Shown: positions 11,000-20,790 of the stretch, one piece after another
Layout: the number at the start of each line of letters is the position of its first letter
Position numbering within the stretch: the stretch's first letter is position 1
From: Paulownia fortunei
Lineage: Eukaryota > Streptophyta > Magnoliopsida > Lamiales > Paulowniaceae
Reading direction: 5' to 3'
NCBI GenBank assembly: GCA_019321725.1
Contig: CM033118.1
Span: forward strand, 6,722,071-6,786,070
Length of the DNA stretch: 64,000 nt
Translations under genes and position numbers: made by a program
Notes under the pieces: model-generated
Database searches by the model: none
What the model saw: only the letters and a program-made list of their open reading frames with translations
Told to the model about the DNA's origin: nothing

Positions 11000-12130
11000 G
11001 TTCCTTGTCAGTCTTAGTATTGAGACCTACACTTCATGATAGAATTAGAGAAGATCAAAAGGTGGATATGCATTTGTGTAGATTGAAAAGAATGATTGAG
11101 GTAGGAAAGAGGCCAGAATTCTCTATTACTGATGATGAGATTATTCGATATAAAAGGAGACTGTGTGTACCATTTGACAAGGCCATGAAAGCACATATTT
11201 TAGAATAAGCTCATACTACTCCTTACTCGGTACTCCCAGGTAGCACAAAAATATATAAGGACTTACAACAACATTATTGGTGGCCTAAAATGAAGAGAGA
11301 TATAGCAGAATTTATGACTGAATGTCTAACTTGTCAACAAGTTAAGATTGAACATCAAAGACCACCAAGGTTGTTGAAGCCTTTGTTGATTCCAGAGTGG
11401 AAATGGGAGCACATTACAATGGACTTTGTGCTTGGATTATCTAGAACACAAAAGAGGTATAATTCTATATGGGTGATTGTTGATATATTAACTAAATCAG
11501 CTCATTTTCTTTCAGTGAAATCCACATACAATATGGACCAGTATGCTCAACAATATATTAAAGAGATAGTTAGGCTACATAGGGTGCCAGTTTTAATAGT
11601 GTCCGACAGAGATCCTAAGTTTACATCTACATTTTGGAAGAGCTTACACAATGCCATGGGAATGATAATTGCATTTAGTACAGCATTTCATCCACAAAGT
11701 GATGGGTAATCAGAGATGGTTATTCAGATATTAGAGGATATGTTAAGAGCTTGTGTGCTAGATTTTCAAGGGAGTTGGGATGCGAAGCTTCCATTAGTGG
11801 AGTTTACTTATAATAATAGCTAACAATCAATAATTGGAATGGCGCCTTATGAAGTATTATATGGAAGAAAATGTAGATCTCTAGTTCATTGGGGTGAAGT
11901 TAGAGAACAAAGCCTACTTGGTCCGAAAATAGTTCAACATACTGCTAAGGTAGTGGAGAAGATACAAGAGAGAATGAAGATCGCGCAGAGTAGATAGAAA
12001 AGTTATGCAGATAAACAGAGTAAAGATCTAGAGTTCACTATTGGGGATCATTAGTTCTTAAAAGTAGCTCCCATGAAAGGTGTTATGAGATTTGGAAAGA
12101 AAGGAAAACTCATCCCAAGGTATGTCGGCC
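11000..12130 (+). pseudogene. Chromovirus integrase (degenerate)
   Basis: The zinc-binding end shows HYWWPKMKRDIAEF and CLTCQQVK. The catalytic core has the first Asp in ITMDFVLGL, the second in VSDRDPKFTS and a Glu after HPQSDG in SEMVIQ. There is a stop at 11707 in the usual HPQTDGQTER block. The C-terminal GPY-type module (LIPRYVGPF) ends the domain. Several stops lie in the second half. Confidence 0.88.
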
Positions 12131-12475
12131 CATTCGAAAAGAGATGGTGATAAAACTTATAGAGTGGCCTTACCTCCATCAATATCTAGTGTTCACAATG
12201 TTTTCAATGTGTCTATGTTGAGGAAGTACATTTCAAACCCCTCTCATGTGTTGAGTTATGAACCATTGGAATTAACTCCTGATTTACCTTATGAAGAGAA
12301 ACTAGTACAAATTTTAGATCGAAAGAAAAAATAATTGAGAATAAAAAAGATTCGACTTGTTAAAGTATTATAGAGGAATCATTCTATATAAGAGGCCACA
12401 TAAGAAAGAGAAAAAGAAATGCAGAGCAAGTATCCAGAATTATTTGGTACGTTAAATTTCGAGGACGAAATTTTT
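12130..12475 (+). pseudogene. Chromodomain at the polyprotein C-terminus
   Basis: VHNVFNVSMLRKYISNPSHV and YEEKLVQILDRKKK are the linker and start of the chromovirus chromodomain, followed, after a stop near 12331, by blocks equivalent to TIPLVKVLWRNH and EATWERE and ending at YPELFG. Chromodomains bind histone marks and steer integration to heterochromatin. This fits the nested, repeat-rich setting. Confidence 0.85.
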
Positions 12476-12491
12476 ATAAGGAATGAATGAT
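12455..12491 (+). other. Chromovirus polypurine tract region
   Basis: TTTCGAGGACGAAATTTTTA and the purine-rich bases after it are the hallmark sequence just before the 3' LTR in Del/Tekay elements, where plus-strand DNA synthesis is primed. The LTR start TGTAATGCCC follows at 12492. Confidence 0.8.
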
Positions 12492-14799
12492 TGTAATGCC
12501 CAATTCTCTCATACACAGCTAATAATAAGCAGCTTGCATGAATATGCATCGAATCAATGTGTATTATTGAATTATGGCAAATAAATAGCATGATTGCACG
12601 AACTTGAATAATTGTTATTATATGCTCTAGTTATGCTTTAACATGCATTATTACATGAAATATGAGATCAAACTTTTGTTTCTTGATTTAACATATTCTT
12701 TAAGTGCATTTTTGTAGTAAAAAGTTCGGTATCTCAGTTAAGGAAGATTGATATTTTGAATGGCCATGAAATGAATTATTCATATTGCTCCATACTTGTT
12801 ACATTCTAAAGTGATTATTTGCCTAAATATTTGCTATAAATATGTTACAATTGGCTAAGAACTAAAAGTATTCAAAATGGTGCAATTTGATTGATTGATT
12901 GACTAGATTGCATGAAATCATTTTAAACCGCATTGCACTTGATTATAACACCCAAGCATCAATTTTTGTCATCTCCTTAGCCCATGAACCTGGCTTTTGG
13001 CATAAGAAGACACCAAGCATAATGCAATCAATCATCACCCTCAACTTACCTCTCTTTGAAAGGTCCAAAAAATCATTTCCATCCATATTTCTTGCCCTTA
13101 TTCTTCTAAGTTTTTCCCAAATTTCTACACTATCATACTATCAAAAATTGAATTTAATCCATAGGAATCCATAGAACACAAACTAAAACAAGTTTCCACC
13201 CTTTTAAGCTTGAAAATTGTTGATTTTGAAGCTTAATTCCAACTTAATCAATGTATATTCTTTTTCAGTGTTTTTTATGATGAATTTGTAGTATCTTGAA
13301 TGGTTACTGTTTTAGTATATTTTTATATGATTGAAAAGTTAAGTAGGTTACACTTGAAGCCAAAATCAAGCTAGTTAAACTAGTTTTTAGCAAAATTGAT
13401 AGTCTTGTGAAATATGATTAATTTACTTGTTCTTATTGATGTTGTAATGTTTATATTATGTTTGAAAGTTTCTATGAATGATTGTGAACAATAGCAATTA
13501 GTTTGCTTAATTAATGGTTAGAATTAATTTAAGTTAGAATCAAGCTCACCCCATGTTAATTTGGATCTTTTGAGATTGTGTTTAAGGTTTGGGGGCTGCC
13601 CTAATAGTAATTTAATGGTTGTCCTAATGTTTTATTGTCTTGAACTATTAGTAAATATGGAATATGTATTATTTTTGAAGTAATGTAATCGATAGGTAAT
13701 TGTTTACAAAAAATTGAAAAGTGTATATGATTTTAATTAGAATAGATCATGTGATTTATAAAAATAATATTAAATGGTACATGATTTGATTATGTTAGGC
13801 CTTTAACACATCCTATCTTCCAAAGAAATTGATCTTTTCACTTGCCACAAAGTAAACTTAAGGTAAGTTAAAGTTTTTATTTGCTGCATCACAAGAATCA
13901 TATAATGTTTGTTCATGTTTTAATGTGATTGTTATTGTTTGTCAAATGATGTAATATTTGATGCATTTATGGTTCATGAAGCATGAAACTATTAAGAATA
14001 TAATAAAGTTTTTAAAAAGGAAGTATGGTACTTGACTGATGGTCGGATAGACAGGGGACGCGGAAGGGACCGACGGACCCAACAAATGATGGAAAATACT
14101 TGAGGTTGAAAAATTGGTATAGGAAAGCCACAATAAATGAGATAGAATACGGCTAATACCTGAGGTTGAAAGACCAAGTATGGAAACCCTGTATTAGTTC
14201 TCTTATTGGCCAATCATTATGAACAGGTTCCAAAAACCACGGTCTATTGCATTTAGTTAGGTACCACACTTTAAGGGCCCTAAAGAATGGTTTATGAAAG
14301 AAAGTTATTAAATTGAATAATGCATTTAATCATTTATGTGATTTTTATGTACGCTATTTGTTATTGCATCAATTTTACCTTACTAAGCCTTTACCTCATT
14401 AGATTCATGTGATGCAGGTGGAAATGTACAGGTTTAGAGGTTGACTGAGTCTCCAAGTGGCCAGACAGAGATTTGCTGAGTCTCCACAGCGGCCAGATAG
14501 AGATTTGTTCATATGCCATGCTTCGAGCTGTTTTGTAGCATAATTTGAAAATTCTGTTTTATTTTTAAATAAGCTGCTCTATTATGGTTTTGTAAATAGA
14601 TATACTCAGATGTATATGGTGTGTCTAAAATGAAACAAAACAACAAATGAATTCAAATTCTTTCTCTTATAGCCAAAAAGATGAACTTTTATCAAAACCA
14701 TAACTCTAGTATTGATGAAAAGTTAACATTTCTTGATTTAACTGTATTAACTTGTTTAAATTTTGTTTAGGTTTTGTAGTTAGATTAAGGGGTGTTACA
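12492..14799 (+). mobile_element. Chromovirus 3' LTR, plus orientation
   Basis: It is bounded by TGTAATGCCC at the start and GGTGTTACA at the end, so it has matching TGTAA/TTACA termini; it is about 2308 bp. Its two halves are found inverted at 14800-15452 (first part) and 7696-8987 (last part), which independently defines both ends. It carries an extra block near 14010-14240 that the minus copy lacks. Confidence 0.9.
14010..14240. repeat. Extra LTR block with two imperfect tandem units
   Basis: It is present in the plus-strand chromovirus LTR and absent from the matching place in the minus-strand LTR (about 8210-8260). Inside it, AATACTTGAGGTTGAAA (about 14096) and AATACCTGAGGTTGAAA (about 14155) head two imperfect units of about 60 bp. 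Confidence 0.65.
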
Positions 14800-15452
14800 G
14801 TAGAAATTTATGAGAAACTTGAAGAAGAAGGACTGGTCATTTTCTAGGAGCTTCCACAAGAAAATATGGTTAAAATGACTTCTTTGACATTTCAAATTAA
14901 GGTAAGTGGAAGGTGATGATTGATTGAATCATGCTTGGTGTCTTCTCGTGCTAAAAGCCACATTTATGGGCTAGAGATGACAAAGATTGATGCTTTGGTA
15001 TTATAATCAAGTGTAATGTAGTTTAGAATGATTTCATGCAACCTAGTCAACTTACTAATCAAATTGCACCATTTTGCATACTTTTAGTTCTTAGCTCAAT
15101 GTAACATATTTCATGCAAATATTTAGGCAAATAATCACTTTATAATGTAATAAGTATGGAGCAATATAAATAATTTATTTCATGGCCATTCAACACATCA
15201 ATCTTCTTTAATTGAGATACCGAGCTTTTCACTGCAAAAAGTCACTTAAGTAATATGTTAATAAAAAAACGTTTGATCTCATATTTCATGTATTAGTGCA
15301 TGTTAAAGCATAAGTGGAGCATATAGTAACAATTATTCATGTTCGTGCAATTATGCTATTTGTATGCCATATTCCAATAATGCGTATTGATTAGATGCAT
15401 ATTCATGCAAAATGTTTATTATTGACAATGTAGGAGATAATTGAGCATTACA
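14800..15452 (-). mobile_element. Chromovirus LTR, minus orientation, right segment (LTR 5' part)
   Basis: Reverse complement of about 12492-13128. It ends at 15452 in CATTACA, the complement of the TGTAATG terminus, and the AAACC duplication follows. It is the second half of the solo LTR whose first half is at 7696-8987. Confidence 0.88.
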
Positions 15453-15457
15453 AAACC
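15453..15457. repeat. Target-site duplication AAACC, right copy
   Basis: It is identical to 7691-7695 and bounds the interrupted solo LTR on the right. Confidence 0.9.
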
Positions 15458-15514
15458 TTCATAAAAGAAACTAACTAAATACCATTTTCAAAACCATAAT
15501 ATAGGCATGAATAC
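15458..15514 (-). mobile_element. Element A gag, short continuation beyond the nested insertion
   Basis: TTCATAAAAGAAACTAACTA matches element C at about 39594 in the same minus orientation, so it continues the gag sequence broken off at 7695. After only 57 bp it stops at 15514, where element B gag starts in the opposite direction. Confidence 0.8.
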
Positions 15515-17100
15515 CATGCGTTATTACTTGCCACCTCCTCGAAATTCTTTTATTTTTTGGTTTATTCTCTTGATGCAAATAGTTTTTGATTCAAGTCAGG
15601 TATGATCCCATTACTTCTTAATTTTCATACTTTAGACTCTGAAAACCCTTACTTGCATCTGAAAGAATTTAATGAAATATGTGTTATTTTTTATGATCAA
15701 ATTTATTCAAATGAGATTGTTAAGCTCAAATTATTTTTTTTATTTAAAAGATAAAGCAAAAACTTAGTCTAACTCTTTAAAACCCATGTCATTGGCACTT
15801 GGCAATAAATGCAAGCTGATTTTTTGATAAAGTTCTTCCAACTTATAAAACTATTGCTTTGAACAAATTCAATTTTTTTCTCAAAATTCTAATGAAGCGT
15901 TAGGAAATATTTAAAGATTTGTTAAATTCATGCCCACATCATGATTTTAAAAAATAGTGCTTAGTTAGTTTTTGTTATGAATGTTTAACCCTTAAAACAA
16001 AATAATTTATTGAAATAATGTGTAATGGTGAATTTCTTGATAATGAACTTGATGAAATCCAAAAATATCTAGACCAACTAGCATAAAACTCTCAATCATG
16101 GCATAGTGTTAATTCTTTCAAAAGTTCTATTATATCTAATCTTATTAATAGTAATAAAGGAAAATATTATCTTAGTCAAGAAGATTGTCTAAATGCTAGA
16201 ATTATTAGTTTAACAAGAGAAGTTGAGGCCATGAAACTTAAAAAAGTAAAGAAAATCAAATATATGAAAGATGAAGAAGTTTGTGCTATTTGTGAACTTG
16301 TGGGACACTCCACCAATGAATGCTCAAATATTCTAATACAAACAAATGTCATGAACACATTAAAAAATACTTTTCATTCTCCATATTCTGAGACATACAA
16401 TCCACAATAGAGAAATCATCCCAAATTTAGTTGATGACATAAGAACCGTACCCGACCGCTACATTTACAAAAGCCACCAAACTTTCCTTCTTATCCAGCT
16501 CCATATACAGAATCTCTTAAAGAAGCTTTGCAAGGACTTCGTTTTACCTGTGACTTTATTAGCTCATAAACCTCGCCTTAGGAAACCTCATAGAGGAGCA
16601 TTTGTCCAACCGAACTGTGAGAACTTTTACTGACAAAGTAAATTCCCTTCCCAAACTACACATCATAAAAGCTTTTAAAAGTAAGTACATACATGAAAAT
16701 TGCTAATTAAACTACAAATAGGTACAATAGAGAAATACAAGAAAACCATGTACCCTGTTCATGGGGCTTTCGGAGGAGCAATTCTTATGCATGCACAAAC
16801 AAACATCAATAACAAGACTTCACAAGGCATTAATGAAATCAAAAGCATACTTTTAACATTGATAACCTCTTTGTGTACTCATAAAAAAAAGGTAAATTCC
16901 CTGCTTAACCTCAATTTAATCATTCCACTCAGTGCCATATTTCTTCTTCAAGTGAAAAATCAATTAAGGAGGCTAATTCGATCACAACTCTTTGAATGGA
17001 AAAGTTGTTAACAAGACTATTCATCCTAAGGAGAATCTAAAGTTGGTGACCATTCATAAACCTCTCTCTCATACTTATGTAACACCTTTACCTTTTCCTA
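15515..17100 (+). pseudogene. gag pseudogene (element B)
   Basis: The translation starts at the RYYLPPPRNS block, shared with C and D gag N-termini. It continues through a gag helical domain with blocks such as DELDEIQKYLDQL and an intact CCHC zinc knuckle (CAICELVGHSTNEC, about 16290-16325). A proline-rich linker and LLDVIKQMPQYAKFIKEL (about 17180-17235) lead into protease. Many stops and frame changes make it inactive. Gag forms the virus-like particle in functional relatives. Confidence 0.78.
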
Positions 17101-17249
17101 GCAGGTAAGCAAATTCTAAAAAGAATAAGCAATAAAAGGAGATCCTTAAGACTTTTCAAAAATTGGAGGTAAGCATCCCTCTTCTTGATGTGATCAAACA
17201 GATGCCTCAATATGCTAAGTTCATCAAAGAGTTATGCACTAACAAATAC

Positions 17250-18012
17250 AAGTTGATGGGGGATGAAAAAATATGTGTGGGGAGAAGGCAGTTCTTCAAC
17301 GAAAATGGCCTCCAAAATGTATAAATCTGGGCACTTTTACCATCCATTGTACCATTAGTAAGATTAGATTTGAAAAATGCATGTTAGATTTAGGAGGATC
17401 AATTAATGTTAAGTCATATTCTATTTATGCTTCTCTAAATCTAAGACCTTTAAAAGAAACTTGTGTTATCATACAATTAGTTGATAGATCCAATGCATAT
17501 CCAATAGGAGTTGTGGAAAATGTTCTTGTGCAAGTTAATGAATTAGTTTTCCCTACTGATTTTTATGTTTTTAAGATGGAGGCTGACACATGCCCTAATC
17601 TTATATGCATTCTTTTGGGAAGACCATTTATAAAGACAATTCGAGCTAAGATTGATATTCATGATGACACTCTTACTATAGAGTTCGGTGGTGAGGTTAT
17701 AAAATATAATATTTTTTAAGCCATAAGATATCCTAATGACGTGAATGTTGTTTCTACAATTGACATTATAGATCTCAAATCACAACAAATGCTTGAGTTT
17801 ACTGGCAGGGATGGAATGGAGGTTAACTTATAAAAATATCTCCTTATGGATGATTTGAAAGAAAAGAAATTAGATGCGAAAATATTGGGGGATGTGGAAA
17901 ATGATACACATACAATGGAGCTTAAACTAATCACAGACCATCTTAAATATGTCAACTTGGGTGAGAAAGAAATATCACTAGTCAGTATGGCTAAAGACCC
18001 CACTCAAGTATA
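17250..18012 (+). pseudogene. Aspartic protease, second Athila-like type (element B)
   Basis: The best open stretch (17273-17719) has FTIHCTISKIRFEKCMLDLG as the active-site approach, with DLG where the family has DLGAS, then IQLVDRSNAYPIGVVENVLV and ILLGRPFIKTIRAKIDIHDD. This is a recognisable plant gypsy protease type, but not the one in C and D. The reading frame stops at 17719, then continues to 18012 with blocks ending AKDPTQV. No RT follows. Confidence 0.8.
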
Positions 18013-18129
18013 AGCGGACAAACTTAATTGGGTGCTTCGAAATTATAAGATGGTGATTGGTGGACGATGGCTTTGGCAGCATATGTTTATGAGTGATAAA
18101 GGAGGCAATGTCGGGTTCAGGATATTAAA

Positions 18130-18290
18130 CCAAGTGCTTGTTGGGAGGCAACCCCATAGATTGAAAAGAAGACTATGAGAGCCCATAATCATAAATTTGC
18201 TTTCTCTAACTCTCATTCTCTTTTCTTTTAATATATTTAATTTTTTACTTTTTTACTTTTTTCTATTTTTTTGTCCTAATAAAAAATACA
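18130..18290 (+). other. Post-pol landmark and RT/IN deletion join (element B)
   Basis: TTGGGAGGCAACCCC is a sequence commonly found just after the pol stop in Athila-type elements. Here it follows protease directly and is followed by T-rich DNA and then a stray integrase fragment. The same join is seen inverted at about 5600-5730 in element A. Confidence 0.65.
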
Positions 18291-18480
18291 CGCTGACAAT
18301 GTGTTAGGAAGTATTTTTTAAATGTTGTCATGCAAGAGCACATGGTAGTCACTTTTTGATTAAAAAAACTGTTGCAAAGATCTTGCATTATGAATTTTAT
18401 TGACCCACTCTTTTCAAAGGCACTTGCACTTTCTACAAAAGTTATACAAATTATCAAAAATTAGGATCTTTTCTGATTAA
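18290..18480 (+). pseudogene. Integrase zinc-binding remnant (element B)
   Basis: KILHYEFYPTLFKGTCTFYK-like codons, interrupted by one stop, match the integrase N-terminal zinc-binding region of C and D (about 35900-36000 and 55550-55640). The catalytic core is absent. The fragment runs straight into the next conserved segment. Confidence 0.7.
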
Positions 18481-18486
18481 GTGGTG

Positions 18487-18800
18487 GATAACGATACTCC
18501 TTGGCTAGTGAAGTCGGACTTATCAGTTTCTCAAACAACTGATACAAAAAACTAAACAAAAAAATACAAGTTTCTTAGGAGTGGTTTCTAAAAAATGTGA
18601 AGATAAAATTTAATTCATTAAGGATGGACTAAGTAAGAAGTCTCTAGATGATATTCAATTCACTCTTGAGATGCATTCTTACGGATTCATGCAACATGTA
18701 ATTCTCGATTTATGAAATCACTTCCGGGATGAATATAAGTATTATAGTTTTGGAAATCTGACATTAAAAAACCAAATTTGCCATTTTTTTTGTAGATCAT
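18487..18800 (+). pseudogene. Unidentified conserved coding segment (element B copy)
   Basis: It begins with GGATAACGATACTCCTTGG, as in C and D, then lacks the middle, including the cysteine cluster. It resumes with MDGLSKKSLDDIQFTLEMHS and DEYKYYSFGNLTLKN. The shared residues across elements (SLD-I--TLEMHS, F-DEYE-YS-GNLTL) show it was once protein coding. Function unknown. Confidence 0.65.
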
Positions 18801-19007
18801 GTTGTAGAAAAAGGTTTTATTTCACTGTCTGCAAATTGAATTCTCATTTCTACTCCAACACCTTATCTTTGCATTTTCAAACATTGTCCCTATTGGACCA
18901 GTCCACATGAACCAATGTTGGATCAAGTTCTGGCATATGTGCCAGAACTTGTTCCAACATTGGTTCATGTGGACTGGTCCAATAGGGACAATGTTTGAAA
19001 ATGCAAA
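18800..19007 (+). pseudogene. LOG: LOG-like remnant (element B)
   Basis: Only the 3' part is left: GTAGATCATGTTGTAGAAAA matches the FIDHAVEK codons of element A, and the following bases match the FISLSAR and STPTP codons. The sequence then enters an inverted duplication of the C-terminal segment. The N-terminal two thirds, including the catalytic loop, are gone. Confidence 0.75.
18868..19007. repeat. 140-bp near-perfect palindrome
   Basis: Bases 18868-18937 and 18938-19007 are reverse complements with only two mismatched pairs. The centre is CTGGCATATGTGCCAG. The arms are two inverted copies of the LOG C-terminal coding segment (the PELDP-NVDWSNR region in element C). It could form a cruciform in DNA or a 70-bp hairpin in RNA. 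Confidence 0.95.
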
Positions 19008-20775
19008 ATGAATTTGACTCTCATCCTGTAAATTTATACTTCATGCTTTCAATAATAGTGTATATATTGTGTTGTTTCAACTTTATTTTTCAATAAGTCA
19101 CATTTTATATAATATCTTTTAAACTCTATTTTCCTATCTATTTGCGACATTTGAGATAATATTTCGATTAGGTTGGGGGTGGGGATAGTTGATATCATTT
19201 CTTATAGTTCAATGTATGTTTTTCTACGTTATTTTTAAGAAAACAATTTCGAACGTGTTTTCTTTTGGGTCTGTTGAAATCATGAAAAGGGCGGTAAAAT
19301 AAAGGGTAACTTTAACACTCTTGAGATGTACCACTATTTTTTTTAACATGGCAAGTTTGTGAAATTTTTAACAAAAGTTTGTGAATTGTCATTTTTTTAG
19401 TCGTAGATATTCTTCTAATTTCAATGATTAAAATTAAGCACAGATAATGTGATTTGATTGATGATGGGTGTTGTTTTGGACTTTGATGTTGTTCTTTGGT
19501 TAATATATTTTTGTGATAATAATACTCAAATCTTTTTATATAAATAGTTATGTTATTCGGTGTGGAGACAAGCGTTATTCGGTATGGAGACAAGCGTTAT
19601 TCGGTGTGGAGGCAAGCATGTCAAAATAGAAAGTTTTTATGCCCTTATTTTAATCATCACTTAGATTTTAAACATGTAGATGTTGAGTGTTAGAACTTTT
19701 CTTTTGGTCTGTCGAGGCGAAGAACTGATTGAGCACACTTGAAAAATGATTAAGGCATTATGCTTTCTAGCACCATGGTCAAATCAGTTTGTTCTCTATG
19801 CGATGTTTGAAGAGAACACCCCTCATAGTGAGCCACTTTGATCCTTTCAATAAACAAACCTTTTTTCTGTGAGATTCATATCTTCTTACCTAGCCTAAAT
19901 ACACTGTTATCTTGTCCTTATTCTAAAAATGATTTGGAGCTTAAGAGATATTCCATTGACAAAGTGAGCTTGCAAAAGAAATTTAAGTTGGAATAGAAAA
20001 TAAGTGTGGGGGAGTTTCTCTTCTAAAAAAAATCACACAGTGTTAAAAATATTACGAGTTGCAACTAAAATTGAGATGTTGTAAAATCAATATTAGTGAT
20101 AAAGGGGGGCCAAATTAAATAATAATAGGCCCCGGTGTTGAAATTCATGGAGTATGATAATTTTCATTTATAAGTTCTATGTCTTTATTCCTATATAAGC
20201 TCTATGTCTCTAATCCCATGAATTTTTTAAAATCTTTGTTGCATCATATCCTTTTAATTGTTAGCCACATCACTACCATTTGGCCTCATTACAACCTTTG
20301 TTGAAAACCTTTTGATTCTGTGTGGTGCCTTCGATGTAGTGTAAAAAGAAGAGGTTATGATGTTTAACTCTTTAATTAGAGATTGGGTGATGGTTTTTGT
20401 GAGGTTCTTTGGGAATTCACTTGTTTGAAGCATGCATGATTTCGTCACTGTTGATATTAACTATTTACACACACACTGGAGTATGTTTATTGTGGAAATG
20501 TATTGACTTTTGAATAACTAAGGGTTAGATTCAATATTTTTTTGATTTTATTTACATATAACTTTGTTGCTTTTTGAGAATAATGGTTGGAAATTAGTTA
20601 TCACAGGTATTTGTGGGTATTACTGCTGGAAACCCTCACAAAACTATAACTCATCCTCTATGGGTCATATAAAAGTTTAAAGGTTTTTTTGCTTATGCAA
20701 AATGCAATCATGATTTTCTACGAAATTGGATTAGTTTAGGTTTGTTTTTGGCTTGCACAAGGATAAGCAAAGGTT
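19008..20775 (+). other. Element B 3' noncoding region
   Basis: It matches 31650-33300 of element C (inverted) and 800-2330 of A (inverted). No reading frame is shared. It ends in AGGATAAGCAAAGGTTAAG, the usual lead-in to an Athila polypurine tract. Confidence 0.7.
19552..19617. repeat. 22-bp minisatellite, three units
   Basis: GTTATTCGGTGTGGAGACAAGC is repeated three times with one change in unit 2 and one in unit 3. Element C has a single equivalent near 32810-32840, so the expansion is specific to element B. Confidence 0.9.
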
Positions 20776-20790
20776 AAGTGTGGGGGAATT
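20776..20790 (+). other. Element B polypurine tract
   Basis: AAGTGTGGGGGAATT immediately before the LTR start TGATAAGTGC. The same tract precedes the LTR of element C on the minus strand. Confidence 0.85.

Larger units (their letters stand above)
8988..12491 (+). mobile_element. 5'-truncated Ty3/gypsy chromovirus (Tekay/Del-like) internal region
   Basis: Domain order is the end of the gag zinc knuckle (PGHIAKDCP at 8990-9015), protease, RT, RNase H, integrase and chromodomain, then polypurine tract and 3' LTR. Integrase followed by a C-terminal chromodomain is diagnostic for chromoviruses. The 5' LTR and most of gag are absent: the element starts abruptly inside the zinc knuckle. At least ten stops and several frameshifts make it non-functional. 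Confidence 0.9.

Noticed and set aside
17716..18003. Minus-strand open frame of 95 codons
   Set aside because: It is antisense to the protease region of element B.
19312..19593. Minus-strand open frame of 93 codons over the element B 3' noncoding region
   Set aside because: Antisense, includes the 22-bp repeats and is not kept in elements A or C.
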